This document shows positions 18,655 to 28,209 of a DNA stretch of 64,000 bases, one piece after another. The DNA is from Amycolatopsis suaedae (GTDB lineage: Bacteria > Actinomycetota > Actinomycetes > Mycobacteriales > Pseudonocardiaceae), in contig NZ_SFCC01000001.1 of the NCBI RefSeq assembly GCF_004214935.1, forward strand, positions 124,001 through 188,000, in the 5' to 3' direction. The notes beneath the pieces were generated by a model that was not told the origin of the DNA, ran no database searches, and saw only the letters and a list, made by a program, of their open reading frames with translations. The position numbers and the translations under genes were made by a program. The stretch's first letter is position 1. The number at the start of each line of letters is the position of its first letter.

Positions 18655-20610
18655 GTGGCTGATCCGTCCACCTACCGTCCGTCGTCCGGCAGCATCCCGG
18701 ACGCCCCCGGCGTCTACAAGTTCCGTGACGAGACCAAGCGCGTCATCTACGTCGGCAAGGCGAAGAGCCTGCGCAGCCGGCTGAACTCGTACTTCGCCGA
18801 CCTGTCCGGCCTGCACCCGCGCACCCGGCAGATGGTCACCACGGCGGCGTCGGTCGAGTGGACGGTCGTCGGCACCGAGGTCGAGGCGCTCCAGCTGGAG
18901 TACAACTGGATCAAGGAGTTCGACCCGCGGTTCAACGTCCGCTACCGCGACGACAAGTCCTACCCCGTGCTGGCGGTGACGCTGCACGAGGAGTTCCCCC
19001 GGCTGCACGTCTACCGCGGCGCCCGTCGTAAAGGCGTGCGGTACTTCGGCCCGTACGCCCACGCCTGGGCCATCCGCGAGACCCTCGACCTGCTGCTGCG
19101 GGTGTTCCCGGCCCGCACCTGCTCGGCCGGGGTGTTCCGGCGGCACGGCCAGATCGGCAGGCCCTGCCTGCTCGGCTACATCGACAAGTGTTCCGCGCCG
19201 TGCGTCGGCCGGGTGTCGGAGTCCGAGCACCGCCGCATCGTCGAGGACTTCTGCGACTTCCTCGCCGGCCGCACCGACATCATGATGCGCCGCCTGGAAC
19301 AGGAGATGGAGCAGGCCGCGGAGGAACTGGAGTTCGAGCGGGCCGCGCGGCTGCGCGACGACCTGGGCGCGCTGCGCCGGGCCATGGAGAAGCAGGCGGT
19401 CGTGCTCGGCGACGGCACCGACGCCGACGTCGTGGCCTTCGCCCACGACGAGCTGGAAGCCGCCGTCCAGGTCTTCCACGTGCGCGGCGGCCGGGTCCGC
19501 GGCCAGCGCGGCTGGGTGATCGACAAGGTCGAGGAAATGGACGAGGCGGCGCTGGTCGAGCAGTTCCTCACCCAGTTCTACGGCGAGCAGGTCGACCTGG
19601 CCGCGCGCGAGCCGGGCACCGGCGAGCCGGTCCCGCGCGAGGTGCTGGTCCCGGTGCTGCCCGCCGACCCGGCGGCCATGACAGACTGGCTGACCGGCCT
19701 GCGTGGTGCCAGGGTCGCCCTGCGGGTGCCGCAGCGCGGCGACAAGCGCGCGCTGGCCGAGACCGTCGCCCGCAACGCCGGCGAGGCGTTCGCCCAGCAC
19801 AAGCTGCGCCGCGCGGGTGACCTGACGGCCCGCTCGGCGGCGCTGGCCGAGCTGCAGGACCACCTGGGCCTGGACACCGCGCCGCTGCGCATCGAGTGCG
19901 TCGACATCAGCCACATCGCCGGTACCGACGTGGTGGCCTCGCTGGTGGTGTTCGAGGACGGGGTGGCCCGCAAGTCCGAGTACCGCCGGTTCGCGCTGCG
20001 GGAGGCCGCCCAGGAGGGTGACGTCGCCGCCATCGCCGAGGTGGTGCGCCGCCGCTTCGCCCGCTACCTCAAGGAGACGGCGGGCGAGACCCCGGAGAGC
20101 ACACCCGGCATCGACCCGGAGACCGGCAGGCCACGCAAGTTCGCCTACCCGCCCAACCTGCTGGTCGTCGACGGTGCGGGCCCGCAGGCCACGGCCGCCG
20201 CGGACGTGCTGGCCGAGCTGGGCGTCACCGACGTCGCGGTGGTCGGGCTCGCCAAGCGCCTGGAGGAGGTGTGGCTGCCGGCCGATCCGGACCCGGTCAT
20301 CCTCCCGCGCACTTCGGACGCCCTGTACCTTCTCCAACGCGTGCGCGACGAGGCGCACCGGTTCGCGATCCGCTACCACCGGGAGAAGCGATCCAAGCGG
20401 ATCCAGGTGTCCGCATTGGACGGTGTGCCCGGCCTCGGCCAGGCACGCAGGGCCGCGTTGATCAAGCACTTCGGGTCGGTCAAGAAGCTGAAACAGGCGA
20501 GCGTGGACGAGATCGCCGGGGTGCAGGGGGTCGGCAGGCGCACCGCGGAGGCGGTGTACGTGGCGCTGGCCGGCGAGAACGGTACGGGAGAAGGGGAGCA
20601 GGACAGATGA
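18655..20610 (+). CDS. uvrC: Excinuclease ABC subunit C
   Basis: A 651-residue nuclease that makes both incisions in nucleotide-excision repair. Residues about 16-95 are the GIY-YIG domain (GVYKFRD...[18 protein letters not shown]). The UvrB-binding UVR motif lies near 205-240, the RNase H-like 5'-incision domain is at about 385-545 ([20 protein letters not shown]), and a helix-hairpin-helix pair ends the protein ([18 protein letters not shown]). The GTG start sits 6 bases after TAGGCT (18643-18648), so the message is leaderless. It overlaps rapZ by 4 bp. Confidence 0.97.
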   Translation: MADPSTYRPSSGSIPDAPGVYKFRDETKRVIYVGKAKSLRSRLNSYFADLSGLHPRTRQMVTTAASVEWTVVGTEVEALQLEYNWIKEFDPRFNVRYRDDKSYPVLAVTLHEEFPRLHVYRGARRKGVRYFGPYAHAWAIRETLDLLLRVFPARTCSAGVFRRHGQIGRPCLLGYIDKCSAPCVGRVSESEHRRIVEDFCDFLAGRTDIMMRRLEQEMEQAAEELEFERAARLRDDLGALRRAMEKQAVVLGDGTDADVVAFAHDELEAAVQVFHVRGGRVRGQRGWVIDKVEEMDEAALVEQFLTQFYGEQVDLAAREPGTGEPVPREVLVPVLPADPAAMTDWLTGLRGARVALRVPQRGDKRALAETVARNAGEAFAQHKLRRAGDLTARSAALAELQDHLGLDTAPLRIECVDISHIAGTDVVASLVVFEDGVARKSEYRRFALREAAQEGDVAAIAEVVRRRFARYLKETAGETPESTPGIDPETGRPRKFAYPPNLLVVDGAGPQATAAADVLAELGVTDVAVVGLAKRLEEVWLPADPDPVILPRTSDALYLLQRVRDEAHRFAIRYHREKRSKRIQVSALDGVPGLGQARRAALIKHFGSVKKLKQASVDEIAGVQGVGRRTAEAVYVALAGENGTGEGEQDR

Positions 20611-21497
20611 GCGGGGAGACCGACGAGCGGACGTCGGGCATGGAGGTCGCCGTGGTGACCGGCCTGTCCGGCGCCGGCCGCAGTACCGCGGCCAAATGCC
20701 TGGAGGACCTCGGCTGGTTCGTGGTGGACAACCTGCCGCCCGAACTGATCGCCACCATGGTGGAGCTGGGCGCGCAGGCCCGCGGTGCGATCACCAAGGT
20801 GGCCGTGGTGATGGACGTGCGCTCCCGCGCGTTCACCGACGACCTGGCGTCGATCATCAAGGACCTGGACGCCCGCGGCTACAAGCCGAGGGTGCTGTTC
20901 CTGGAGGCCACCGACGCCGTGCTGGTGCGCCGGTTCGAGGCGGTCCGCCGCGGTCACCCGATGCAGGGCGACGGCAGGCTGTCCGACGGCATCGTCGCCG
21001 AGCGTGCCCTGCTGGCGCCGCTGCGCGAGGAGGCCGACCTGGTGCTGGAGACCTCGTCGCTTTCGGTGCACGAGCTGCGCGCCAAGATCGAGGACGCGTT
21101 CGGCACCGAGGCCAGCACGCAGACCCGGGTCACCGTGCTGTCGTTCGGCTACAAGTACGGCCTGCCGATGGACGCCGACCTGGTGATGGACGTGCGGTTC
21201 CTGCCAAACCCGTTCTGGATCCCGGAGCTGCGTGAGCACACCGGCCTGGACGGCGAGGTGCGCAACTACGTGCTCAGCCAGGAGGGTGCCGAGGAGTTCC
21301 TGGAGCGCTACCACCAGCTGCTGCGGCTGGTCGGCGCCGGTTACAAGCGGGAGGGCAAGCGGTACCTGACGCTCGCCGTCGGCTGCACCGGCGGCAAGCA
21401 CCGCAGCGTGGCACTGTCCGAGGAGCTGGCCCGCCGTCTGTCCACTGAGGACGGTATGGCGGTCAAGGTGGTGCATCGCGACCTTGGCCGCGAGTAA
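20607..21497 (+). CDS. rapZ: RNase adapter protein RapZ / nucleotide-binding protein
   Basis: A 296-residue P-loop protein of the RapZ (YvcJ) family. [21 protein letters not shown] is the Walker A region and [11 protein letters not shown] follows. The C-terminal domain has [32 protein letters not shown] and the phosphosugar-binding [19 protein letters not shown]. In E. coli RapZ binds GlcN6P and guides RNase E; in actinobacteria its role is less clear. ATG at 20607 overlaps the uvrC stop. The uvrC-rapZ-yvcK-whiA order matches Rv1420-Rv1423. Confidence 0.95.
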   Translation: MSGETDERTSGMEVAVVTGLSGAGRSTAAKCLEDLGWFVVDNLPPELIATMVELGAQARGAITKVAVVMDVRSRAFTDDLASIIKDLDARGYKPRVLFLEATDAVLVRRFEAVRRGHPMQGDGRLSDGIVAERALLAPLREEADLVLETSSLSVHELRAKIEDAFGTEASTQTRVTVLSFGYKYGLPMDADLVMDVRFLPNPFWIPELREHTGLDGEVRNYVLSQEGAEEFLERYHQLLRLVGAGYKREGKRYLTLAVGCTGGKHRSVALSEELARRLSTEDGMAVKVVHRDLGRE

Positions 21498-22467
21498 CCT
21501 GCGCGCGGTCGCGCTCGGTGGCGGGCACGGTCTGCACGCCACCCTCACCGCCCTGCGGCGGATCACCGACGACGTGACCGCGGTGGTCACCGTCGCCGAC
21601 GACGGCGGTTCCTCCGGCCGGCTGCGGCGTGAACTGGGCCTGCTGCCGCCGGGGGACCTGCGGCAGGCCCTGTCCGCGCTGGCCGCCGCCGAGGACGGCG
21701 GCCCGCTGTGGGCGGAGGTGTTCCAGCACCGGTTCGGGGGGACCGGCGCGCTGGCCGGTCACGCCGTCGGAAACCTGTTGCTGGCCGGGCTGTTCGAGGT
21801 GCTGGGCGACCCGGTCGCGGCCCTGGACGAGGCGGCCCGGCTGGTCGGGGTGTCCGGCCGGGTGCTGCCGATGTGCACCGACCCGCTGGAGATCGAGGCC
21901 GAGGTGACCGGCCTGCAGAACGGCGACATCAGCCGCATCCGCGGTCAGGTCGCGGTGGCCAGCACACCGGGACAGGTGCAGCGGGTGACCCTGCGCGACC
22001 CGGGCAGGCCCGGTCATCCGCCAAGGGCGTGCGCGGCGGCGGTGGACGCCGTGCTCGGCGCGGACGTGGTGCTGCTCGGGCCGGGATCGTGGTTCACCAG
22101 CGTGCTGCCCCACCTGATGGTGCCGGAACTGCACGACGCGCTGGTGCGGACGAGGGCGTCCCGGACGGTGATCCTGAACCTCGTCCCTCAGCCGGGGGAG
22201 ACGGCTGGCTTCTCGCCGGAGCGTCATCTACACGTACTGTCCGAACATGCTCCCACGCTGAGACTGGACGCGGTGGTCGCCGACCACGACGCCGTCCCGA
22301 CGCCGGCCCGGCTGCGGAAGGCGGCGGCCGAGATGGGAGCGACCGCGCACCTGGACCACATCGCTGACCCGAACGTGGCGGAACGGCATGATCCGGATGC
22401 GCTGGCGAGCTGTTTGCGAAAGGCTCTCGGTCTGACCGGGAGCGGGGAGGAGGGGCGATGGCGATGA
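21484..22467 (+). CDS. yvcK: YvcK/CofD-like gluconeogenesis factor
   Basis: A 327-residue protein of the YvcK (GlmR) family, which binds UDP-sugars and links central carbon flow with cell-wall precursor synthesis. Motifs: [59 protein letters not shown] and [14 protein letters not shown]. The only start in frame before the GGGHG loop is a TTG at 21484, inside the rapZ end, which is unusual but has AGGTGGTG about 10 bases upstream. It overlaps whiA by 10 bp. Confidence 0.93.
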   Translation: MAASNLRAVALGGGHGLHATLTALRRITDDVTAVVTVADDGGSSGRLRRELGLLPPGDLRQALSALAAAEDGGPLWAEVFQHRFGGTGALAGHAVGNLLLAGLFEVLGDPVAALDEAARLVGVSGRVLPMCTDPLEIEAEVTGLQNGDISRIRGQVAVASTPGQVQRVTLRDPGRPGHPPRACAAAVDAVLGADVVLLGPGSWFTSVLPHLMVPELHDALVRTRASRTVILNLVPQPGETAGFSPERHLHVLSEHAPTLRLDAVVADHDAVPTPARLRKAAAEMGATAHLDHIADPNVAERHDPDALASCLRKALGLTGSGEEGRWR

Positions 22468-23444
22468 CGGCCGACGTCAAGGACGAGCTGAGCAGGCTGG
22501 AGATCACCAAGACCGGCCCGCGCCGCTCCGAGGTGGCCTCGCTGCTGCGGTTCGCCGGTGGGCTGCACATCGTGGGCGGCCGGGTGGTGGTGGAGGCCGA
22601 GCTGGACACCGGCTCGGTCGCGCGCAGGCTGCGCCGGGAGATCCACGACCTGTACGGGCACCACTCCGACGTGCACATCATCACCTCCAGCGGGCTGCGC
22701 AAGGGCACCCGCTACGTGGTGCGCGTGGTGCAGGACGGCGAGGGACTGGCCCGCCAGACCGGGCTGATCGACCAGCGCGGCAGGCCGGTGCGTGGCCTGC
22801 CGGCCGCGGTGGTCTCCGGCGGTGTCGCCGACGCGGAGGCCGCGTGGCGTGGCGCGTTCCTCGCGCACGGCTCGCTGACCGAGCCGGGGCGGTCGTCGTC
22901 GCTGGAGGTCACCTGCCCGGGCCCGGAGGCCGCGCTGGCACTGGTCGGCGCCGCCCGGCGGCTGGGTATCCAGGCGAAGTCGCGTGAGGTCCGCGGCGCG
23001 GACCGGGTGGTGGTGCGCGACGGCGACGCCATCGGCGCGCTGCTGACCCGGCTCGGCGCGCACCGCAGCGTGCTGGCCTGGGAGGAGCGGCGGATGCGCC
23101 GCGAGGTGCGGGCAACCGCCAACCGCCTGGCCAACTTCGACGACGCGAACCTGCGCCGCTCGGCCAGGGCCGCGGTCGCCGCGGCGGCCAGGGTGGAGCG
23201 GGCACTGGACATCCTCGGCGAGTCCGCCCCGGAGCACCTGCTGGCCGCGGGACGGCTGCGGCTGTCCAACCGGCAGGCGTCGCTGGAGGAGCTGGGCCAG
23301 CTGTCCGACCCGGTGATGACGAAGGACGCGGTCGCCGGCCGGATCCGCAGGCTGCTGGCCATGGCGGACAAGAAGGCCAAGGAACAGGGCATCCCGGACA
23401 CCGAGTCCGCGGTCACCGCGGAGATGCTCGACGACCCGGTGTGA
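22458..23444 (+). CDS. whiA: Sporulation/cell-division regulator WhiA
   Basis: A 328-residue DNA-binding protein. The N-terminal two thirds is a degenerate LAGLIDADG homing-endonuclease fold ([45 protein letters not shown]). The C-terminus is a helix-turn-helix ([26 protein letters not shown]). In Streptomyces WhiA activates cell-division and sporulation genes with WhiB; in other actinobacteria it acts on division and chromosome segregation. GGAGGAGGGG precedes the ATG at 22458. Confidence 0.96.
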   Translation: MAMTADVKDELSRLEITKTGPRRSEVASLLRFAGGLHIVGGRVVVEAELDTGSVARRLRREIHDLYGHHSDVHIITSSGLRKGTRYVVRVVQDGEGLARQTGLIDQRGRPVRGLPAAVVSGGVADAEAAWRGAFLAHGSLTEPGRSSSLEVTCPGPEAALALVGAARRLGIQAKSREVRGADRVVVRDGDAIGALLTRLGAHRSVLAWEERRMRREVRATANRLANFDDANLRRSARAAVAAAARVERALDILGESAPEHLLAAGRLRLSNRQASLEELGQLSDPVMTKDAVAGRIRRLLAMADKKAKEQGIPDTESAVTAEMLDDPV

Positions 23445-24475
23445 GCCGCGACCCGTTCGTCGACGCGGTCCGTGCCGTCGCGATGACCGGGGTGGTCGCC
23501 GGGCACTGGCTGGTGACCGCCGTCGTCGTGGTGCCCGGCGGTCTCGACGTCGACAGCCCGCTGCGGCATCACCCGCAACTGGTCCCGCTGAGCTGGCTGC
23601 TGCAGACGCTGGGCCTGTTCTTCTTCGCGGGCGGGTTCGGCGCCGCGGTGAGCCGGGGCCGGTCGGGCGAGTCGTACGGACGGTGGTTCGGCACCCGGCT
23701 GCGGCGGCTGGCCGTCGCGGTCGCGGTGGTACTGGCGGCGTGGGCGGCCGTGCTCGGGATCGGTGCGGCGGCGGGAATGCCGGGCGACACCGTGTCGACG
23801 GCCGCCGGGCTGGTCACCAGCCCGCTGTGGTTCCTGGCGGTGTACCTGGTGCTGCTGGCGGCCACCGGGCCGCTGCGGCGGCTGCACGCGGCGTGCGGGG
23901 TGTGGGCGGCCGCCATCCCGGCGGCGCTCACCGTGGCGGCGGAGCTGGGCCCGGACTGGGCGGGGCAGGCGACGGTGGTGCTGGCGTGGTGGGTGCCGTG
24001 GCAGCTCGGGGTCGCGGCCGCCGAGGGATGGCGGCCCGGCCGGGTGGCCGGCTTCTCGCTGGCCGCCTGCGGCGCGGCGGTGTTCGCCGGGCTGGTGCTG
24101 CTGGCCGGGTTCCCGGCCAGTGCCGTGGGCGGCACCGGGGAGCCACGGTCCAACCTGGCGCCGCCCTCGCCCGCCGTGGTGGCGCTGGCACTGGCGCAGC
24201 TGGGCGTCGTGCTGCTGGCGGCGCCTGCGTTGCGCGGGCTGCCGGCCAGGGCCGTCGGCTGGATCAACCGGCGCGCCCTGCCGATCTTCCTGCTGCACCA
24301 GAGCGCGCTGGTCGCGGTGACGCTGCTGGCCGCCGCGGTGGCGGTGCTGCCGGGCCTGCACACGGTGCCGGACACCGGTGCCTGGGTGGCGCTGCGGCTG
24401 GCCTGGCTGCCGGTGTTCGCGGCGGTCCTGTGGCTGCTGCTCGGCGGGTTGTCGCGGGTACTGAGAAGCACGTGA
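23441..24475 (+). CDS. Membrane acyltransferase (acyltransferase-3-like)
   Basis: A 344-residue integral membrane protein with about ten hydrophobic helices. The start [24 protein letters not shown] carries the conserved D-RA and His of acyltransferase-3 proteins, and the end [14 protein letters not shown] fits their last helices. These enzymes acylate cell-surface glycans or natural products; the acceptor is unknown. The GTG at 23441 overlaps whiA by 4 bp, so it is co-transcribed. Its TGA lies within the stem of a strong terminator. Confidence 0.8.
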   Translation: MSRDPFVDAVRAVAMTGVVAGHWLVTAVVVVPGGLDVDSPLRHHPQLVPLSWLLQTLGLFFFAGGFGAAVSRGRSGESYGRWFGTRLRRLAVAVAVVLAAWAAVLGIGAAAGMPGDTVSTAAGLVTSPLWFLAVYLVLLAATGPLRRLHAACGVWAAAIPAALTVAAELGPDWAGQATVVLAWWVPWQLGVAAAEGWRPGRVAGFSLAACGAAVFAGLVLLAGFPASAVGGTGEPRSNLAPPSPAVVALALAQLGVVLLAAPALRGLPARAVGWINRRALPIFLLHQSALVAVTLLAAAVAVLPGLHTVPDTGAWVALRLAWLPVFAAVLWLLLGGLSRVLRST

Positions 24476-24496
24476 GGGCGCGGCCCTCACGTGCTT
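24466..24496. terminator. Bidirectional terminator hairpin
   Basis: Perfect 14-bp arms (AAGCACGTGAGGGC / GCCCTCACGTGCTT) with the 3-base loop GCG, between two convergent genes. The acyltransferase stop codon (24473-24475) lies inside the left arm. The A and T ends of the arms give short U-runs in both directions. Confidence 0.85.
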
Positions 24497-24503
24497 GCGC
24501 CGC

Positions 24504-25067
24504 TCAGGTACGGGCGTTGGAACGGCCGCGCAGCACCGTGTTCGCCGAGGCGGCCTTCTTGATCGCGCTCTCGATCTGCGCCATCGACGAACCCGGCGAC
24601 AGGCCGGGCACCGTGGCCGACGTCAGCGCGTAGAGCGTGAACGTGTACGGGTTGGTCGAGCCACCGGGACAGGGGCCGAAGAACTTGCGTGAGTTGGCGC
24701 CGCTGCCCATGGCCTTCTGCTTGGCGCCGCCCTGACCGGGCACGGTGTAGCCGGCGCCGAGGTTCTCCGGCAGCGACGTCGCCGCGGCCGGGATGTCCCA
24801 GATCGCCCAGTGCAGCTTGTTGCCGCCGTTCTTGCGGTCGGCGAACACGATGGCGTACGCCTTGGCGCCGTCGGCGGGCGTCCACGCCAGCGGGGGCGAC
24901 GGGTCCTGGCCCGCCTTGCCGTCGCCGGCGCAGGTGTACTTCGCCGGGATCATGGCGTTGTCGGCGAACGCCGTGCTGGACAACGTGAACGGCGGAGCCG
25001 CGTGCGCGACGCCGGTGAGCGTCGCCAGGACCGTGCCGGCGACGACTGCGGAGAAGCGGAATGCCAC
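24504..25067 (-). CDS. Secreted PEBP / YbhB-YbcL family protein
   Basis: A 187-residue protein with a signal peptide (AVVAGTVLATLTGVAHAA) and a phosphatidylethanolamine-binding fold. Family motifs are PAKYTCAGDGKAGQDPSPPLAW, the ligand-site LHWAIWDIPA and FFGPCPGGSTNPYTFTLYAL. Bacterial members are called Raf-kinase-inhibitor-like by homology, but the ligand here is unknown. Two cysteines could form a disulfide outside the cell. It faces the terminator above and no operon partner is visible. Confidence 0.9.
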   Translation of the reverse strand: MAFRFSAVVAGTVLATLTGVAHAAPPFTLSSTAFADNAMIPAKYTCAGDGKAGQDPSPPLAWTPADGAKAYAIVFADRKNGGNKLHWAIWDIPAAATSLPENLGAGYTVPGQGGAKQKAMGSGANSRKFFGPCPGGSTNPYTFTLYALTSATVPGLSPGSSMAQIESAIKKAASANTVLRGRSNART

Positions 25068-25127
25068 GTCGAATCCTCCTGGGAGGTCACGCGGCGGAAG
25101 GGCGGGAACGTCCCGGCCCGGTGGGAA

Positions 25128-25934
25128 TCACACCGTCGTAGACGATTTCCTGTCAAGGGCACACCAGTGGTCCGGGCGGTCGAGGTGCGCAGGCAGCCGG
25201 GTCTTCCCGTCCCCGCGTGCCGCGGCGATCTGCGGCCGCGTCAGGAAGAACGCCGTGCTCAGGTCGGCGCCCCGCAGGTCCGCGCCGCGCAGGTCGGCCC
25301 CGATCAGGTCCGCCTCACGCAGGTCGGCACCGCGCAGGTCGGCGCCGATGAGGTAGGCGCCGCGCAGGCTCGCGCCACGCAGGTCGGCCCGCCGCAGCCG
25401 GGCGCCCATCAGGTCGGCACCCCGGTGGTCCGGACCACGGTGGTGCGCCCGCATCCGCTCGCTGACCCGCAGCAGCACGGCGTTGACCCTGTCCCGGTGC
25501 GCCGCGACGTCGGCGTCGCGCTCGCCGGCCAGCTCCCGGGTCCGCGCCAGCAGCGCATCCACCTCGCCACGCAGCGGCCGTGCGGCGGGCAGGGTGCGTG
25601 ACTCGGCCAGGTACCACAGCAGTTCGTGCAGCTGCCGGACGCCGCGGAACACCTCCAGCATCTCCGGCGTCGTCCGCCAGTCGGTGCTGGCGAACCGTTC
25701 CTGGGTGACGTACTGGCCCGCGCCGAAACAGTCGTAGGCCATGCAGCCGGGGAAACCGCGCTCACGCAGCTCGGAGTGGATACCGCAGCCGAAGTCGGCG
25801 CCCAGGTTCGGGCACGGCGTGCCTGCGTCCTTGTCGATGGCGAAGTCGGCCGAGCGGCTCAGCGGCAGCGCGACACAGCACAGGCCCGCGCACCGGGAGC
25901 AGTCGGCACGCAGGTCGGCCAGGACGGGAAGCAC
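25128..25934 (-). CDS. Cys-rich pentapeptide-repeat protein
   Basis: A 268-residue protein. The N-terminal about 80 residues are cysteine-rich: [15 protein letters not shown], then [15 protein letters not shown] and [14 protein letters not shown], resembling a YkgJ-like zinc or iron-sulfur site. A helical linker follows. About residues 170-235 are pentapeptide repeats of the A(D/N)LRG type ([20 protein letters not shown] and onwards) that fold into a right-handed beta-helix. Some such proteins mimic DNA and bind gyrase; no function can be assigned here. The GTG at 25934 lies 6 bases after TACCAT, so it is probably leaderless. Confidence 0.8.
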   Translation of the reverse strand: MLPVLADLRADCSRCAGLCCVALPLSRSADFAIDKDAGTPCPNLGADFGCGIHSELRERGFPGCMAYDCFGAGQYVTQERFASTDWRTTPEMLEVFRGVRQLHELLWYLAESRTLPAARPLRGEVDALLARTRELAGERDADVAAHRDRVNAVLLRVSERMRAHHRGPDHRGADLMGARLRRADLRGASLRGAYLIGADLRGADLREADLIGADLRGADLRGADLSTAFFLTRPQIAAARGDGKTRLPAHLDRPDHWCALDRKSSTTV

Positions 25935-25961
25935 CCGCCAATGGTAGGCGGCGGTTGGAGT

Positions 25962-26000
25962 GCGGCTGGGGTGGCCCGCCGCCTTCGCCACCCCAGCCGC
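25962..26000 (-). terminator. Terminator after the PQQ dehydrogenase
   Basis: Perfect 14-bp arms (GCGGCTGGGGTGGC at 25962-25975, GCCACCCCAGCCGC at 25987-26000) with an 11-base loop, 6 bp beyond the end of the minus-strand PQQ dehydrogenase and upstream of the pentapeptide-repeat gene. Intrinsic terminator without a U-tract, as usual in high-GC actinobacteria. Confidence 0.8.
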
Positions 26001-26006
26001 GGCCTG

Positions 26007-28067
26007 TCACGACGCCCTGGCGCCGCCCGAGTACACGATGTCGATGTGCAGGACCCGGTCGTTGTTCGGACTGCCGTCCTTGTCCGCCGACGTGGTCAGC
26101 CAGATGTCGCCGTCCCGGTCCACCTCGACCGTGCGCAGCCGCCCGTAGGTGCCCTGGAAGTAGACCTTCTGCTCGACCAGGCCGGCGTTGGCGTCGATCC
26201 GCATCCGGTACACCCGCTCGCCACGGGTGGTGGCGACGAAGACGTGGTCGTTGATGATCGTCAGCCCGCTCGGCGACGCCGACGCGGTCGACCACGTCTT
26301 CTTCGGCGGGATGGTCCCGCCGCAGCTGCCCGAGGTTCCCTCGCAGCCCGGCCAGCCGTAGTTGCCGCCGCGGGTGATCAGGTTGACCTCGTCGGTGCTG
26401 CTGTTGCCGAACTCCGAGGCCCACAGCCTGCCCTGCGAATCGAAGTCCAGGCCCTGGACGTTGCGGTGCCCGTAGCTCCAGATCGCCTTGCCGGGGAACG
26501 GGTTGTCCGCCGGGATGGAGCCGTCCGGGTTGAGCCGCAGGATCTTTCCGGCGTTGTTGTTGAGGTTCTGCGCGTTGCTGCCGTTCTGCGCGTCGCCGGT
26601 GGAGACGAACAGGTGCCTGCCGTCCGGGCTGAACCGCAGCCTGCCGCCGTTGTGGAACCGGTTCTTCGGCACGCCGGACAGCAGCGTCTGCCAGCCGGTG
26701 AGCTGGTTGCCGGACAGCCTGGCGCGCACGAGCTGATTGCCGCCGCTCGCCGTGTGGTAGACGTACACGAGGCCGTCGGTGGCGAAGTTCGGCGACACCT
26801 CCAGCCCCATGACACCGCCCTCACCGCCGGTGCCCTGCGCGCCGGGAACCTTGCCCAGCGCGGTGCGCTGGCCGGACTCGGTGAGCCGGTAGACGTTGAA
26901 CGTCTCCCGCTCGGTGACCAGTGCCGACCCGTCGGGCAGGAACGCGACGCCCCACGGCACGTCGGTGCCGCCGAGGATCTGCCGTACCGCGCCCGGGTCG
27001 GGTACCCCGCCCGGCCCGCCTGCCGACGGTGTCGCGGTGACCTCGTTGCTCGGCCCGGACACGTTGCCCGCCGCGTCGCGGGCCCGCAGCGTGAACCGGT
27101 ACTGCCTGCCGGTCTCCAGCCCGGCCACCGTGGTGCTGGTGGCCGCACCGTCGGCGGTGCCGCTGGGCGCGCCGTCGCGGAGGATGTCGTAGCCGGTCAC
27201 CTTCACGTTGTCGGTGGACGCCGTCCAGGCCAGGTCGACGGTGGTGGCCGTGGTGCCGGTGACCCGCAGCGCGCCCGGCACGGTCGGCGCCTGGTTGTCC
27301 GGCGGGGCCGGATCGGTGGTCACCGTGACCGGGTTGCTGGCCTGCGAGACGTTGCCGGCCGCGTCCTTGGCGAACACCGTCCAGGTGTACTCGGTGGCGG
27401 CGTCCAGGCCGTCGACCGTGGTGGCCAGCGTGGCGCCGTCGACCGACTTCATCAGCTGGCCGTGCTGGTAGACGTCGTATCCGGTGACGCCGACGTTGTC
27501 GGCGGCCGCGTCCCAGGCCAGCGACGTGCTGTTGTGGGTCTTGCCGGTGGAGCGCAGGTTCGCGGGCGGGCGGGGTGCCTCGGCGTCGGTGCTGGCGACG
27601 GTGAGCTTGTCGACGTTGGGGCCGCCGTTGGCGGTGACCGCGGTGGCGCGGATCTTCGCTCCGGCCGCGACCGTGGCGCGGACGGTGACCGTGCGCCAGG
27701 TGGTCCAGGCGCCGGTGCCGGGGAAGGCGAGGTCGTCGGCGACCAGTGTGCCGTTCACCGTCACGTCCATGGCGCGGTTGGCGGTCGTGCCGTTGGCGAA
27801 CCGGAACGTCAGGTCGGTGGGCCCGGAGGCGCCGGACGGAACGGTCCATTCGACGTAGCTGCCCGCCACGTTGTCGTAGTTGACGAAGCCGCGCCCGGTG
27901 TAGCCGGTGTGGTTGGACTCGACGAGGCCCTGGCTGACGGTGGCGTCCTCGGCCTCGTAGTCGGCGGACGCGAGGGGCGCCGCCTGGGCCGGCACGGCGA
28001 GGGCGAGCAGGGTGGCAGCCGCGGTGGTCACGGCCGTGGCCGTGTACCGGTGGGGACGGGGTGACAC
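26007..28067 (-). CDS. Secreted PQQ-dependent sugar dehydrogenase with CBM and FN3 domains
   Basis: A 686-residue modular exported enzyme. After the signal peptide (about 1-30) comes a carbohydrate-binding domain of CBM35/CBM6 type (about 35-160; YEAEDATVSQG, GYTGRGFVNYDN), then two fibronectin type III domains (about 165-255 and 262-350). A six-bladed soluble aldose dehydrogenase domain follows (about 360-680) with GGTDVPWGVAFLPDG, NRFHNGGRLRFSPDG and SYGHRNVQGLDFD. It should oxidise sugar ends on polysaccharides to lactones using PQQ. No pqq genes are in the window. GTG 28067 has AGGAGGA just upstream. Confidence 0.9.
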   Translation of the reverse strand: MSPRPHRYTATAVTTAAATLLALAVPAQAAPLASADYEAEDATVSQGLVESNHTGYTGRGFVNYDNVAGSYVEWTVPSGASGPTDLTFRFANGTTANRAMDVTVNGTLVADDLAFPGTGAWTTWRTVTVRATVAAGAKIRATAVTANGGPNVDKLTVASTDAEAPRPPANLRSTGKTHNSTSLAWDAAADNVGVTGYDVYQHGQLMKSVDGATLATTVDGLDAATEYTWTVFAKDAAGNVSQASNPVTVTTDPAPPDNQAPTVPGALRVTGTTATTVDLAWTASTDNVKVTGYDILRDGAPSGTADGAATSTTVAGLETGRQYRFTLRARDAAGNVSGPSNEVTATPSAGGPGGVPDPGAVRQILGGTDVPWGVAFLPDGSALVTERETFNVYRLTESGQRTALGKVPGAQGTGGEGGVMGLEVSPNFATDGLVYVYHTASGGNQLVRARLSGNQLTGWQTLLSGVPKNRFHNGGRLRFSPDGRHLFVSTGDAQNGSNAQNLNNNAGKILRLNPDGSIPADNPFPGKAIWSYGHRNVQGLDFDSQGRLWASEFGNSSTDEVNLITRGGNYGWPGCEGTSGSCGGTIPPKKTWSTASASPSGLTIINDHVFVATTRGERVYRMRIDANAGLVEQKVYFQGTYGRLRTVEVDRDGDIWLTTSADKDGSPNNDRVLHIDIVYSGGARAS

Positions 28068-28132
28068 GGGTCCTCCTGTGTCGGGGATGGGGAGGGGGAG
28101 GGGGACGCGGCGGCTGACGGGTTCAATTAGTT

Positions 28133-28145
28133 AGGAAAGTTTCCT
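28133..28145. promoter_or_regulatory. AGGAAAGTTTCCT operator-like palindrome
   Basis: A perfect 13-bp palindrome (AGGAAA-G-TTTCCT) within TTAGGAAAGTTTCCTGT, placed just downstream of the -10 box of the PQQ dehydrogenase promoter, where a bound repressor would block elongation. I associate TTAGGAAA-TTTCCTAA palindromes with secreted glycan-degrading genes of actinomycetes, but the binding protein is not known to me. Confidence 0.55.
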
Positions 28146-28158
28146 GTCCGAGACTCAG

Positions 28159-28187
28159 ATCACACACCCGGATCGGCCGGGTGTCAA
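28159..28187 (-). promoter_or_regulatory. Promoter of the PQQ dehydrogenase
   Basis: On the minus strand TTGACA (28182-28187) is a consensus -35 box, followed after 17 bp by TGTGAT (28159-28164) as a plausible -10. It points to the dehydrogenase start 92 bp further on and is bracketed by two palindromes. Confidence 0.6.
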
Positions 28188-28197
28188 CACCCTTGCT

Positions 28198-28209
28198 GTA
28201 AGCGCTTAC
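28198..28209. promoter_or_regulatory. LacI-family operator GTAAGCGCTTAC
   Basis: A perfect 12-bp palindrome with the central CG typical of LacI/GalR-family operators. It lies 10 bp upstream of the -35 box of the dehydrogenase promoter and overlaps the stop codon of the neighbouring gene. No LacI-type gene occurs in the window, so a sugar-responsive regulator would act in trans. Confidence 0.65.
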
